Source: Linnemannia schmuckeri (taxonomy: Eukaryota; Mortierellomycota; Mortierellomycetes; Mortierellales; Mortierellaceae). From it: DNA of 64,000 nucleotides. The stretch spans positions 620,001-684,000 of the forward strand of contig JANATG010000007.1 in assembly GCA_029449235.1 (NCBI GenBank), given 5' to 3'. A program made the translations under genes and the position numbers. Shown piece after piece: positions 43,493 to 56,252 of this stretch. The number at the start of each line of letters is the position of its first letter. Positions within the stretch are counted from its first letter, which is position 1. Below the pieces are notes generated by a model that saw only the letters and a list, made by a program, of their open reading frames with translations, was not told the DNA's origin and made no database searches.

Positions 43493-45765
43493 GTTCGCGA
43501 TGGCATCTAGCCCTATTTTTGATCATGAGTAGAGGTAGAGAGGGAAAGTGTTCTTACTCAGAGGTGTTTTTAGTCCGCTGGCATGTTGTCCAATCATAGG
43601 ACGAGTAGAGCCTAAGCTTGTTTATCGAAGAATCAAAAGTAAAACGTAGAAAGGAGATAAAGGAAGAGGTCAGACTTTCGGGTCCAAGTGAAGTCTCCAA
43701 GATGAACCCTTCTTTTCCCAAGGGATTTTATGCAGTTGCCAGTAGGTCTATGCGTGTTTATGGGATAGTAGTGGCCTGAGAACAAGGTTTGGGAAGGCGG
43801 GAAAGGGAAGGAGGGCGGGAAGGAGGGAGGATGTGTCTCAACGGTTGTTCAACGCCATGAAGATGCGACTGTCCCTTGCATTGCATTGGATCGTCTATTT
43901 GCGCGAATCTTCTTGGTCTTTTTTGTTGCGCATTGCATCTTTGTTGACGCTCGCTGTCATTGTTTATTGCTTGTCAATCCACGCCATGTCATGTCGTCTC
44001 ACATCAGGTCATGTTTTCCTCCAACTCCACCAATGCACAAACAATAAACGCACTGATCATTTTTTTAAACGTAAGGAAAGAACGGAAAAAAAAACGGGGG
44101 CTGTGGCTCCGAAATTCAAAACTTTTTCTCCCTTGTTTTGTTAGACTCCTTGTGTTTAGCAATATGCTAATGAGCAAAAAATCAGGAAGGCCCACCCCAT
44201 AGCATTGCTGATGCAGCGAAGCATCTCCTCTCTTTTTCCGAGAAGAGGCAGCCTAGAGGCATGACATTATTCTTTTTCTTTTTCTATTTTTCTTTCTTTC
44301 TTTTAGCCGGAGAGAGAAATGAGCACAAGCATGATGGATTTTGAATGTTGTATTGTCCCCATTGTTTATATCCAGATGATATATCATGCCAGATCCAATT
44401 TGATCCAAGTCAAAAGCTCCTTTTTTCCATTTCGTTTCTCCATCCGGATCTGGCTTGCTTTTTCTGTCTGTTGGTTTGATACCATGAATCTCCTTTTCTC
44501 TTTTGTGTGTGTGTGCACGGATATGTATGAGCATGTGTATGATTCTCCGTTCTGGTGCCCCGTTCTCGGCTTGTTATGAAAGCGTCGGTCCCACCAGTCT
44601 AACACTTCCGCCACCACCGCGTCCTTTGGTTTCAGGATTTATACCTACACGCACGCCCCGATGAAAATGCAGCGTAAGTGCGACAAGCATAGAGACTGAA
44701 AAGAGGACGAAGAAGGAAAGAAGGAATCGACATTAGAGCAAACTGGATCCATTATTGATTGTTTGAAGTGTGTGTTTAGCAGGGTACGAAATAAGGATGA
44801 AAAAGAGCGTTACTATAGTGGCTCAGTTCCCTTTTTTGTAGTTCACTCCCTGTTTTTCTCTCTTTGCTAACTTAATGCGTCGATATTTCACTTTTCCTTG
44901 CACCCTGAACCTGAATTCAATTGTTATTTTTTTGTTGTCCTGGATTGCTGTCGTTGTTGTTTGTTCTCCTTGATTTTCGTTGGTTTGTTGCCCTCCTTTC
45001 TTTCACGTCTCTTTTCTATCCATTTTTGTCGATTAAAAGAATGAATAAACAATTGATTCGTGTGCCCCCGGAGTAAACACTCAAACTTGGTTGCTTGTAA
45101 CACAACAACAACTCCTTCCCTTGTGTTTCGGCATATGTCAAGCACGGAGGCAATCAGTCATTCTGTTTAACTATATAAAGCCGTGCCCATCACCCTCCTT
45201 TTCTTGCTCCTTGTCTTTCTTCTTTGTATTTCTCCCCATTCCTGCCAACAAGCAAAAAACAACTACCATTATTTATTTATTTTTTTTTTTTTTTACCTCC
45301 TCCTCCTCCCCATCGATCCTTGTACCTCGTCGAATAGTCTCTACTCTCTCTATCTCTCCAACTATCTCTCATTCTTACCCTGTAGTTCTCTCCACTGCTG
45401 GCATACATCTCATGAACTAAATCCCGACGAACCTCTTTCTCTCTCTTCAAGGAACTCCCCCTCACGCCCACACGGCAAAGCATTCCCTACATCTTCCCTT
45501 CACCTCTTTGATCTCCTTCACTCCTCAACCAACATCCCTTATCTTCTTCACACCAAGCGCACACCACCCCAGTCATTACCGATAACGATCCCTTCTTCTC
45601 CCTACTACCTTTGACCTGACAATACCATCTATCCTCAACAACCCGCCTCTTCGTTTTGTCAACCTCTTTTGATACATTGCCCTTTTTATCCAACAAACAA
45701 AAAAAACGTTTGCCTCCTCCACGCCTCTCTATTTCATCACCCAGTTTATCCTTCTTTTTCTCATC
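42059..45765. other. 3.7-kb intergenic region and leader of the next gene
   Basis: The longest gene-free stretch in the window. It has a 36-nt T-tract (42329-42364) and a 34-nt T-tract (43458-43491). A TATA box at 45172-45179 (TATATAAA) suggests transcription of the next gene begins near 45200, leaving a leader of about 560 nt rich in C and T. No motif-bearing frame was found. Confidence 0.5.
45172..45179 (+). promoter_or_regulatory. TATA box for the gene at 45766
   Basis: TATATAAA in the context AACTATATAAAGCC, followed by a long pyrimidine-rich stretch with no ATG of obvious coding value before 45766. It is the clearest core promoter element of an intact gene in the window. Confidence 0.5.
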
Positions 45766-47573
45766 ATGCTCGTCAACGCTGCTTCTCAAAGCCATTTCAA
45801 GTTCGATCGTTTTGCCCCCCTCCCCATGGTTGGCCGCAAGAGGTAATGATCAGGTTTTGCACATCTCATCTCAAATTAAAAAGTACATATGAATAAATTG
45901 ATGTTACCTTGGTGTCACAAAACTCGGCAGCTAATATTGTACCTCCATGTTGTTCCTCCAATTTACTCTTCACAGCCCAACTACCTACCACCGCCGCACT
46001 GTCAGCTGCTTGGCCGTTGCATCGTACCATGAGCACTACAACCACCCTGCCTACCTCGCTTCGGGTGGGAACAACCAGCTCTACGACACCATCATCCCCG
46101 AGGGATCTGCCTCGCCTGTCCATCACCAGACACGCCATGTCCAGCGTAAGAGCGAGGGTGCCATCTCTCTCGACCAGCTCCAGAAGGGTCTTTCTGGAGC
46201 AGGTGTTTCCAATGTGAAAACGTCCGCAGCTGAAGTCAAGGACAGCGAGGATGGTAGGTTTTGTCTATTACCCCTCGCCTATGGGCGCAGCTGCCAGCTG
46301 TGATATTTCACACAGACAATTTGCCACATCTTCTGAGGAACGATGCAGACTGAAAACCCGTTCAGATACAGAATGGGGGAAGGAAAGAGGGAAAAAAGAA
46401 AAAAAAACGTGGCCATGGGTCATGCATCATATACATGCACAGCTCACGCGTACTGTCCCTCCCCTTTTGCACGTCGGGAACGCAGGGTTCTGCTTACACA
46501 AGAGTGAGAAACGGAAGATTGTGTGTTTGGATTCCACGGCAACGAGATTTCTAGAAACACCGAATCGAATAACCACAAAACATATGGGAAGTTAGTTTCT
46601 TGCACATCTACCGACCATGTGCGCCCATCCCGTGCTGACATCATGTCTTTCTACAATATTCACATTCTCCTCTTAGGCAACTTCACTACGGTCAACGTTT
46701 CCTCCGGCTCACTCAGTGGAAAAGTTATCAAGGTACGCCTCACTCTCGCAATCACTATATATTTCCATCGCAGCTGCTCCTCTTCCTCTGAATTGCACAA
46801 CCTTGCCAACAAAAAACACCAATTCCCCATTCCCGCGCAAAGCAACAATCAGCAGCATCGCCATGCCACAAAAGGAGGCCTCAGAGCGACCAGTGCCTCA
46901 GAGCTCGTTCTCTGACAGTGGTTGCTTCGTCGCCTTTGAATCACTCAAAGTACAGCTCACAGCAATCGACTTCAGCAATCCCTTTGACTTTTCGACAGTT
47001 GCCTACTGTCAATGCACGGACAGCTGCCCTGTCTCATATGACTCTCGCCAAAGCACCCTTCACTCCTGGACATCATCTATATCATCATACCACCTGCCTT
47101 TATCTAACTATCCATGCATTTGCATCGAATCATCATCCTCCTTTCAAAAGCTCAACGTTGCTTCGCCTGCCAGCACTCCACGTCGCTCTTTGCTCTCGGA
47201 TCTCTTAAACAACCAGGCCGCCCCCACTCGTCTTGAGCAGAACGCCAACCGCCGCAGAATGCTCAAGAGCATGCGCCGCTACTCTGTCGACGCCAGCGAG
47301 ATGGATTTCAGCCTCGGCGGTCGCCCTTCGAGTAGGGGATCACCCCTGACAACCATCTCCTCTGAGGGAGAGAATGCTCTGTTGGTCGACAGCCACCAAG
47401 GCTTCAACGCCACGCCCACTGTCCGCTATCTCCGCAACCCTTGCCACGCCGCAGTCAAGACCAAGCTCATGCCTTCCGCCTACAGAGGATCCTTGGTTCG
47501 CCGCAGCAGCAAGGGCACGGGTGAGGATGAAGAAACCCCCGACTACTTTGCATCCGAGGATCGCGTTTGGTAA
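45766..47573 (+). CDS. basic protein of unknown function
   Basis: Exons 45766-45842, 45976-46253, 46677-46732 and 47151-47573 give 277 residues. An additional 75-nt exon at 46875-46949 is flanked by AG and GT, is phase 0 on both sides and would add 25 residues (EASERPVPQSSFSDSGCFVA...), so it may be a cassette exon. I recognise no domain. The N-terminus reads MLVNAASQSHFKFDRFAPLP. The middle is His/Tyr-rich (YHEHYNHPAYLASGGNNQLY), and the last exon carries Arg-rich segments (RLEQNANRRRMLKSMRRYSV, a candidate kinase site) and ends GEDEETPDYFASEDRVW. The many Ser and basic residues suggest a regulated cytosolic or nuclear protein, but nothing firm can be said. A long TATA-containing leader suggests tightly regulated expression. 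Confidence 0.65.
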
Positions 47574-48233
47574 AAATTAGTACCATTCACGTTCTTCAAT
47601 ACGCGGGCAAATCAAGGATTCTCTTCGTTTTCTCATGATCCCTTTCTTTTCAACTTGCATCGAGCTATTTCGACTTGTACTTTACTTTCGTAGCATTATT
47701 TTGTACGGCATACTGGCATCTTTTTTTTCATTTTTCCTTTTTGTTCTTTTACATTTCCAATTTGTACCACTACCGCTTTTTATATATTTTTTTCTTTGAC
47801 ACAGCAAGATAACTTTGTCTCCTTGCCGCTTGCTCTTTCTATAGACTTTATCTTCCTCCTCCTCACTCAACAGAGTCTCCTTTCTTTCTTCAAGTCAAGC
47901 AAATACAACTTCTTTCTTCACCATAAATGTACCTTTTGGCACCCCCTCGAATTGCCCGCTACTGCCTGTGTTCATTTATTCAATTGCTCTCCTCTGAACC
48001 CCATCGGCAGTATTCATTTCTGATATGTCGTTAAATTTGATCAGTCAAGCAAGTCACACACTTCAAATTGATCAAAACGGGAGTGTGGGGTGTGGTCGTC
48101 CCTTTCACCTTTCCCACCAGCCCACTAGACAGCCTGTTGCCACACTGTCGGACAAGTGTGAAGATTTGCGATTGTGATCACAAAAAAAAAAACACTACCC
48201 TTCGTTCTCATTCCTCTCCCTCCCAAAAAAACG
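47574..48233. other. intergenic region
   Basis: T-rich downstream sequence of the preceding gene and leader of the next. Nothing else is seen. Confidence 0.4.
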
Positions 48234-48811
48234 ATGCCAGTGCACCCGCCGCCGAATGGTCATTCAGATCTCACACCCATCTACACCACTACCACCGACA
48301 ACAGCAACAGCAGCAACAACAGCAAAAAAACCGCCTTTAAGGACATGCTTCGACAACGACAGACCGCTCTTCGCAACAACAGGAACAACGCTTCTTCTTC
48401 TGACACTCACTCAAGACGGTCTGGGGCATCTGCTGGTACTGTGCCGAATTACGGGAACAGAACTTATTACCCGCCACTTAACACCTTGCACTTAGACGGA
48501 TATCACCAGCAGCCTCCTCAGCAGTTTCAGCAACAATATCAACAACAACATCATCATCAACAGCAGCAACAGCAACAGTATTATGCAGGTCAGGAGCATG
48601 GGATATCTCTGCAATCGTTGCGTGAGGAGGCTTCGATTCAGGGCCAATGGCACCCACCACCACAGCAGCAGCGTCAGGATGTTCTTAACACCTTTAACAA
48701 CAGCAGATTGCAGCACGCAAACGGCGTTCATGACGACCCTCAGGGTGGTATTATCATTCACGGACCAGAACAGTTAACAACACGACGCCAGCCACAACAG
48801 CATCAGCAACT

Positions 48812-48846
<35 letters not shown>

Positions 48847-51800
48847 GAAGCGAGCCAGAAATATTTACCAAGAATTGGAACCAAGGTCAACAGCCTGACA
48901 TGGATTCACAAGCAGTGAACAATAACAGTAACCATACCGCCGGTCAGGACAGCAACAACAAGATTGGTGTCCCAGTCAGTCAGGATGCCTATGATCTCCG
49001 TGAGATGCTTCTCCAGCAGCGCTCCTCAAGCGGAAAGCTACAGAGTCAGGACGACAGTGGAGGATTCACTCCCAAGAGCCAAGCCCAGGTACATCTAACG
49101 CTTTAAATCATTCGAATGCTAGTTCTGATGTAAGACCCAATCGCCAGGACACTTATTCATTGCTTTCGTTACCTTTAACAACTTTAACCATAAGTCCTCC
49201 AAGAACCAAGCCAAGAATGCCTACAGTATGTTGCCAGATCACCCATCGCTGCTATGCTTAGTTGTTCGGTCAAAGTCGTTGTTCGCTTGTCACCTAACAC
49301 ACACACATCCTTGTATCTTCCGTCTAGAAGCAACGCAAGGAAGTGAAGGAAAAACGACGTCCAACATATCGACGTCTGGCCTTCGCGGTTCACCACAGCA
49401 GGATACACCATCATCATTACCACAGGACCTCCAGGATTCAGACACTATTATCTTTCTCCCGCGGGGAAATAGGGTAGAGGACCCTTGTCCACCTTCTTTA
49501 CAGAGCGCACCATTAGGAAACGCTAATTCAGCTACACTTGAAACTAAACCAAGCAAGGCAGCCAAGCAACAGCAGCAACCCTCCATCACACTAGTCACCA
49601 CAGGAGCCCTCGCCTCGCCTATTTCGGCACCTCTCCTCACCCCAACAACAACTCGAATGAAAAGCACTACAACCAGCAATAACAACTCCCCGATGTCGAC
49701 GTCGATCAAACTGAGTGTCATCAATCCCTCCGCATCATCAAAATCATCTGCAGTCGGAATGTCCTCGGAAGGATTGCCACTCTCGACAAAGTTCAGCAAG
49801 ATCTCGTCATCATCGTCGTCTCAGCCATCATCGCCCGTATCGACCAAGACGTCAGTCGGAAATCTGACAAAACTATCGCCCAAGTCTATTAATACTGTAA
49901 CTGTGTTGACCAAACCGGCAGCACAACCCTCTGGCTCGCATTCCAGCACTCCACCATCTTCAACCACGAACGCTGCAGTATCCCCTAACCAAGCCGCGTC
50001 AAGCACCAGTGCAGTCAGTGTCTTTGACGGGAACATTACTCGAGAGGAGCAATTGAGACAGCAAGTTCAAGCGACACTCAAGAAGAAGACCGTCAACCAG
50101 AAAGACAACAAGAACGACATTAAGTCAGCACCCATCATATTATCGACAGCTCGCAAGGCGCATCCGGAATCGAACAATGAGGACCAATCACACCTGGCGA
50201 AGCGACCCAAAACGGGAAGCAGCAGTACCAACAGCAGTAGTAGTGGGAAGGATGCAGTTGTGGGTCTTAGTCTGGAGGCAATACGAGTCGAACGTGCGGC
50301 GCTGGACGCTTCTGCGGCCTTGACTGCTTCTCCTACCACCATCACTACTACTAGTGCTACTACTGGTAGTTCTTCTGTGACAGGCAACACAGGAGCAGGA
50401 AGTGGAGCCAGTGGTGGATCATCCTCACACGAGAGTAAGGCAGTGGCGTCTCGCAGCTGGAACCAATCGTCCGATCTTAGGTATGGCCATGTCAACAACA
50501 AGGACGGCACCGACGACAAGGCCAAGGAGAGTAGTAGTAGTTCAACACACCAGGAATCGAGCCGGGGACAGAACAGATTTGATTCGCGCAGCAGCATATC
50601 TAATCGAGATCGGGATGCTGACCGAGAGGCGAACAGAAACTCCTCACGGAGGTTACCGTCGCCACGTTCTCAGGGCCGTGGAGAGTATGATCGCGACGTG
50701 GAACGCGGGCGGTATGATCGTGGAATGGATCGAGGAGGGTACGAGCGTTGGGATGATCGAGGATATGACCGACGGGATGACAGGGATGACAGGGATGACA
50801 GGGATGGCGGATATGATCGTGGTGGTTACGATTCTAGAGGGTATGAGAGGGGAGGCGATTATGGGTACAGTCGATATGATGACAAGAGGGCAGGGTACAG
50901 GAGGAGGGATGAGTCGAAGGACAGAGGAGCAGATCGGTCAGGGGAAAGTTCAGGGACAGACAGGACAGGCGACAGAGACAAGCCGGTTGCGGATCGAGTA
51001 CTGCCTTCACCAGCATCGAGTGACAAGAGGAAAGCCAAGGAGAGCGAGACGGAGAAGCGAACAGAGCAAGGACGTGATCAGCAGAAGCAGCGAAGTAGCG
51101 ACAAGCCAGCGGCGGTTGACAGGATAACGACAACGATGATAGGAAAGGATGCGAACAACATACATGGCGCGACAAAGCCCATGGCACAAGTTGAAGGTGG
51201 AGCGAAGGCGGTGTCAGGAACCGATTCGCCAAAAGAAGTGGATGCAGTCATGATCAAGGCCAAGGCCGAGCCAGTGATGCCTTCGTTGCCGCAGCTGCCA
51301 GGGGAGCCTCCAATCCTCTTCGCTGCTACTAATCGGTTGCAGGCTGAACTCAACTCGTCACCCTCTGGCCAACCTCAGCAACAACAACAGCAGCACCAAG
51401 AGGCAAACATCGCGGCGGATACAGGATCTACACATGATGATGAGGCGCCTATTCTCTTTGCAGCCGCTAACAGGATCCAGCAACAACAACAGCAGCAGCA
51501 GATTCAGCAGCAAATTCAGCATCAACAGCAGCAAGAACAGCAGCAACTTCAGCAGCTTCAACACCTTCAACAGCTTCAACAGCAGCAGCTGCAACAACAA
51601 CAAGTCGACCTAAACCAGCAGATGGAAATTGAAACACAACAGCGTTATCAAACGATGAAGGACGCCTCTGCGAAACAACTAGACGATGATACTCCCATTT
51701 TGTTCTCATCTGCAAATCGACTGAATCAGGATATGGAGTCGCCTATTTTGTTCTCAGCCGCTAGTCGAATGATGAACAATGGGCTCCCTTCTTCCTCTTC

Positions 51801-52992
51801 TGCAACATTCCCAGGCAGCTTGACCACCCAAGATACCACGAGGCTACCGTCCCAAATGCCCCTAGGTGGTGATGGCAGTGATCCTTCGCCGTTCATTTTC
51901 CCTTCTTCGACCATGGCGTCACAAGGTCCAGGAGCTGGTTCCATCTCAGCAACAACATCCTCCGGTCTCAGCCTCAATTCCCAGAACCAATCATCATCAT
52001 CCTTATCGTCCTACACACCAACCTACACTCCAACCAGCAGCCTCAACATGGTTATGACCCCGCAGGGTGAGATCGGCAAGAGCGACATGTCCCTAGCCTT
52101 CGAAGTCATGGACCGTTGCACAATTGACCTCCTCCTCCTCCAACAGCGCTACGCAACCGTCACCTCGCGCCTCACCGAGGTCACAGCTAAAGCCCTCGAG
52201 TCCGACGCCCGCCTCGCTCAATTGGGCGCACAGATGGAACTGGAACTGAAGATGAGTCGAGTCCATCATCAGATGAAGAACGGATTTGAACAACAACAGT
52301 TGCCGGATTTGCAGAGGATGATGAGGTCGACTCAGGAGCTGATCTCGAGGTTAGGGCATCTTTCGACATCTGCGGCTGCAGGGTCTGCCACCGCGGTTGT
52401 TGTACGGCCGCAGTTGAGGATGGTGCCTACTGTTGCAGGTGGTGGAGGAGGTGGAGCGGCAGGAGAGGGAGGAATAGGAGCAGGATCGACTGGAACTGGA
52501 AACCCATCTGCGGTTGCCTTGGCGCTTGACAGGTTGGCGCAGACAGGACGTCACACCCTCTCTACCACAGTAGCAGCAACAGTAGGAACACCAGCAGCAG
52601 CATCAATGGGCGACTCGCTTGGCGACGTGCGATTCTCAGGAATGGCAAACGTCAACAGCAGCAATACCAACAGCAGTAGCGACATGGATATCGATAAAGG
52701 AAATGGAGCCTCATCCACCAGGAATCCGGGAACAACAACAGCAGCAGCAGCCTCAGCACTCGGTACTGGTACTGGTACTACTTCAGCTACAGCCACGCTA
52801 ACAGAGGAGGCAGTGGTGGTGATACGACCATGTCTGTCGTTCAACATAGCACCGAAGGGGTGCCGGTTCCGAGCCAGCAACCACCCTTGTCCTTACCTCC
52901 ATACTTGTCTGTACTGTGGGTCTTCGAGCCATGCTGTCATGCATTGTGATTATACTTCGGCAGAACCTTCTCACGATAACTTTTTCCGATAA
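48234..52992 (+). CDS. Gln-rich protein with PILF repeats and C-terminal CCCH plus zinc-knuckle
   Basis: Exons 48234-49088, 49195-49225 and 49328-52992; the 31-nt middle exon is needed to keep frame. 1516 residues. The first 285 residues are Gln/His/Asn-rich. Next comes a long Ser/Thr-rich region, then an Arg/Asp/Gly/Tyr block (repeats such as YDRG, RDDRDDRDD, about 750-830), then poly-Gln runs that separate four copies of PILFAATNR-like motifs near 957, 1002, 1084 and 1100. A predicted helical segment follows (about 1210-1310). The C-terminus has a CCCH-type array C-x9-C-x8-C-x3-H (CLSFNIAPKGCRF...PYLH) directly followed by a zinc knuckle C-x2-C-x4-H-x4-C (CLYCGSSSHAVMHC). The zinc modules suggest RNA binding; low-complexity parts suggest condensate-type assembly. 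Both are inference. AATAAA at 53061-53066. Confidence 0.75.
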
Positions 52993-53442
52993 AATAATAA
53001 TATCCACATTCTTTTCAGTCTTTCTCTCACTCTCACACTCCCACGCTCTCTCTTACAAACAATAAAAACAAACAACAAACAACAGCCTAACTAATCATTA
53101 CCCAACAACAATCCATCAACAGCAGCAGCAACAAGCAATAGCAAGCAACAGCAAAACGTGTTTTCCATCTCAAAAGAAAAATTTATTCTGCTTTCTACAA
53201 TCATTCATATTTTGTTCAAAAAAGAGAAAAAACAGTTAGATATCAATAAGCAATGAACATCAAGACCGAAGAAAAGTAGATAACAAAGAGTCGAAGGAAG
53301 ATACTTACATTAATAGTTTTCGTTCAAAGAACAAGACATGACAAAAAGAAAAATGGAAAATAGGCCCTCGCATTGATCTGTTGTTGTTCACCTTTCATTC
53401 TCTTCACTTGACAACGGCGCCAGCTCCTCACTTGTGGGTGAT
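52993..53442. other. convergent 3' intergenic region
   Basis: Between the ends of the Gln-rich gene (+) and eIF4A (-). A/C-rich, with AATAAA at 53061-53066 for the plus-strand gene. No gene seen. Confidence 0.5.
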
Positions 53443-53826
53443 TTAGATGAGGTCAGCAACGTTCATGGGCATCTCGAGGATCTGAGTAGAGTAGAACTGC
53501 TCAATCTCGCGGAGCATGCGGGTGTCGTCGGCGGTGACGAAGTTGATGGCAACACCCTTACGACCGAAACGACCACCACGACCGATACGGTGAATGTAGT
53601 TCTCCTTGTTGGAGGGGAGATCGTAGTTGATGACCAAGGAAACCTGTTGGACATCGATACCACGGGCCAACAAATCGGTGGCAATCAAGACACGGGAAGA
53701 TCCAGAGCGGAACTCCTTCATGATGACCTCACGCTGACCCTGCTCCATATCTCCGTGCATGGCAGAGACAGTGAACTCGCGGGCAGTGAGCTTCTCGGTC
53801 AACCAGTCGACCTTTCTGCGGGTGTT

Positions 53827-53865
<39 letters not shown>

Positions 53866-55593
53866 GAGATCGCACAGAGTGTCAAGCTTCCACTCTTCCT
53901 TCTCAACGGCGACGTAAAACTGCTTGATACCCTCGAGGGTGAGCTCGTCCTTCTTGACCAAAATGCGAATGGGGTCGCGCATGAACTTGGTGGTGACCTC
54001 CATAACCTCAGCGGGCATGGTGGCAGACAGGAGGACAACCTGGGTGGCTGGGGGAAGACGCTGGAAGACATCGTAGATCTGGTCCTTGAAACCGCGGGAC
54101 AACATCTCATCGGCCTCATCGAGGATGAACATCTTCATGTCGGCGGTTCTGAGGGCACCACGGTTGATCATATCGAAGACACGACCGGGGGTTCCGACGA
54201 CGACCTGGGCACCAGCCTCAAGGATCTTCATGTCCTCACGGACGTTGGTACCACCAATACAGGCGTGGCACTGAACCTTCATGAAGTCACCGAGGGCAAT
54301 GACGACCTTCTGAATCTGCTGGGCCAACTCGCGGGTGGGGGCGAGGATAAGGGCCTGGCACTGGGGGTTGGAGAGGTCCAACTTCTGGAGAGCAGAGATC
54401 GAGAAGGTGGCGGTCTTTCCGGTACCGGACTGGGCCTGAGCAATGACATCATGTCCCTTGATAACGGGGAGAATGGCACGCTGCTGAATGGTCGAGGGGC
54501 GCTCGAAACTAGATTAAAGAACAGCGTCAAGAACACACAGGCAAGCCGTTAATTTATGTTCTTGCTTCCAGTATACCTTCTTCTTATCCTGCCTTCCAGT
54601 GTGACATTGTTGCATGGAATAAGAGGAACGTACCCGTAGGCATAGATACCACGGAGCAACTCGGGGGAGAGGCTCATGTTGTCGAAGTTGTCGACAATCT
54701 CATCCCAGTTGGACTATTAGGGGTTCCATACGAAGCAAAAAGGTGGTTACACATGTCAGTCTCACTACGCTCATATTTCCCGGTCAAAAAAACGCTGAAC
54801 AGTAGCAAAGGCGCTGTATCCATAGCGATGCTATCCTGGAGCGGCGGATTATTACCTCAATCTCATTCTGGTCAAGTTCGAGACCAGAGGTCTCTTCGCT
54901 ATAAACATTAAAGATAGGAAAGGAAGCTGCAGGTTAGAACAGCTATTACATGCATGTTTTTCTTTTTTCTTTTTTCAAGGGGACGCGAGCGAGGGGTCAG
55001 TAGGCAACTGGGGCAACTTGAGGGGAATAAATAAGAAAAATTCAGCGAAGTGGGCAAAAATAAACGAAAATTCTAAAACTGCGGCCGCAAGGAAGGTGGA
55101 CCACAAGGTCAGCAGGGAGAGGGGTCCAAAAGGAATAAAAGAAAAACACCAAGGCGCACAAAGGGCAAAAGGTACCAGGTTCCATGAAGTATCCCCTGTA
55201 GATGATGATCCGTCCAAGACCCTCTTGAATGACGATCTGTCCTGAAGAATATGAAAAACACCATCTCTTTTGAAGGTGCAGGCACCATCAAGTCCAAAAG
55301 ACACACCACTATCACGTTTTATGGATCCGTAAGAGAGCATAGGGATCGAAAAAGATGATCGAGGGCGCCTTGACGAGGCGAGATGGCGAGGTGTATGCCT
55401 GCCAACACCGGTTTTGACACAAGTGTGAAAAAGACAATAGTATAAGGTCGATAGTCGGTTGGTTGTTGATGTTGTTGTTATCGTTGGGTTGTTGAAGAAG
55501 GGGCGGGGAGTGCTGAGTATGATAAAAAAAAAGGTGCACAAACGAGCGAGAGTGAGTGTTGAAGGGAGGGAGCATAACCTACCGGGCAGACAT
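53443..55593 (-). CDS. TIF1: translation initiation factor eIF4A (DEAD-box RNA helicase)
   Basis: Four exons: 55593-55583, 54898-54856, 54713-54634, 54508-53443; 399 residues, close to the usual length. eIF4A is the ATP-dependent helicase of the eIF4F cap-binding complex and unwinds 5' leaders of mRNAs. All helicase motifs are intact: Q motif FERPSTIQQ, I AQSGTGKT, Ia PTRELAQQ, Ib TPGR, II DEAD, III SAT, IV VIFCNTRRK, V ATDLLARGID, VI HRIGRGGRFGR. The first coding exon is only 11 nt (MSA plus two bases of Arg), followed by a 684-nt intron. Codons are C/G-ending and uniform, as expected for high expression, which also opens a long false frame on the other strand. It shares a 660-bp divergent promoter with RPA1. 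Confidence 0.96.
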
Positions 55594-56252
55594 GATTTTT
55601 TTTGCTTTTTTTTTTAGATAGACAAAATGAGTTCCTTGTGATGAAGAAACTCGGAATGTCTAGAATTGAGATGGAAGGAAGCAAAGAGGGGGTGCTGAAA
55701 ATTTTTCGGCCTGCCTGGTTTTGTTGTCAGTGGTGGGTTCTTGTTGCTTTGGCTGCTTGCTGGTCGCACTGCGCTGGTATAGGAAGGGAAAGAACGAGCA
55801 GGGCAAATGACATGCTAAGCCACTGTCGTCGAATTTTTTTTTTCTCTCTTTTCTCACTCTCGCGTGGAAGCACCATGTGTGCGCAAAGCGAGCAAGGAAA
55901 ACAAGCTCAGTATACAACATGAACAGGCGGAAGAAGGATAGCAATGGTAATGAAGGAGTTGCCTCACTATCACATCATATCAAGCTCATATGCACATGCA
56001 CACACACGCGCACATACTACAATCACAATAGAACACCTGGACAGCTCACTCTTTCCTTATCCTTGGATAAAAAAACAATGACGTCACTTTTTTTTTCTTC
56101 GCGAAAGTGGATAAATGAAAAGTGTGACTGTTTTTAGCATCAAACAAACCGGACGCGTTGAAATTCAACTTAAGCAGTTGCTCGCTTCTTTTCTTTACTC
56201 CTCCAGTCCTCCTCTCACAGAGCAGCCCTCGACGCACACACTCATCGCCACC
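55594..56252. promoter_or_regulatory. divergent promoter between eIF4A and RPA1
   Basis: 659 bp between two divergently transcribed genes. A TGACGTCA palindrome (ATF/CREB-type site) lies at 56080-56087, upstream of RPA1. A CA-rich stretch lies at 55990-56015. No gene seen. Confidence 0.5.

Noticed and set aside
51358..51603. Leu-rich minus-strand frame like a membrane protein
   Set aside because: It is antisense to the poly-Gln runs of the PILF-repeat protein (CAG/CAA read as CTG/TTG).
53434..54552. 372-codon plus-strand open frame
   Set aside because: It is the exact antisense of the eIF4A last exon; the frame stays open because eIF4A codons are strongly biased. The protein has no domain.
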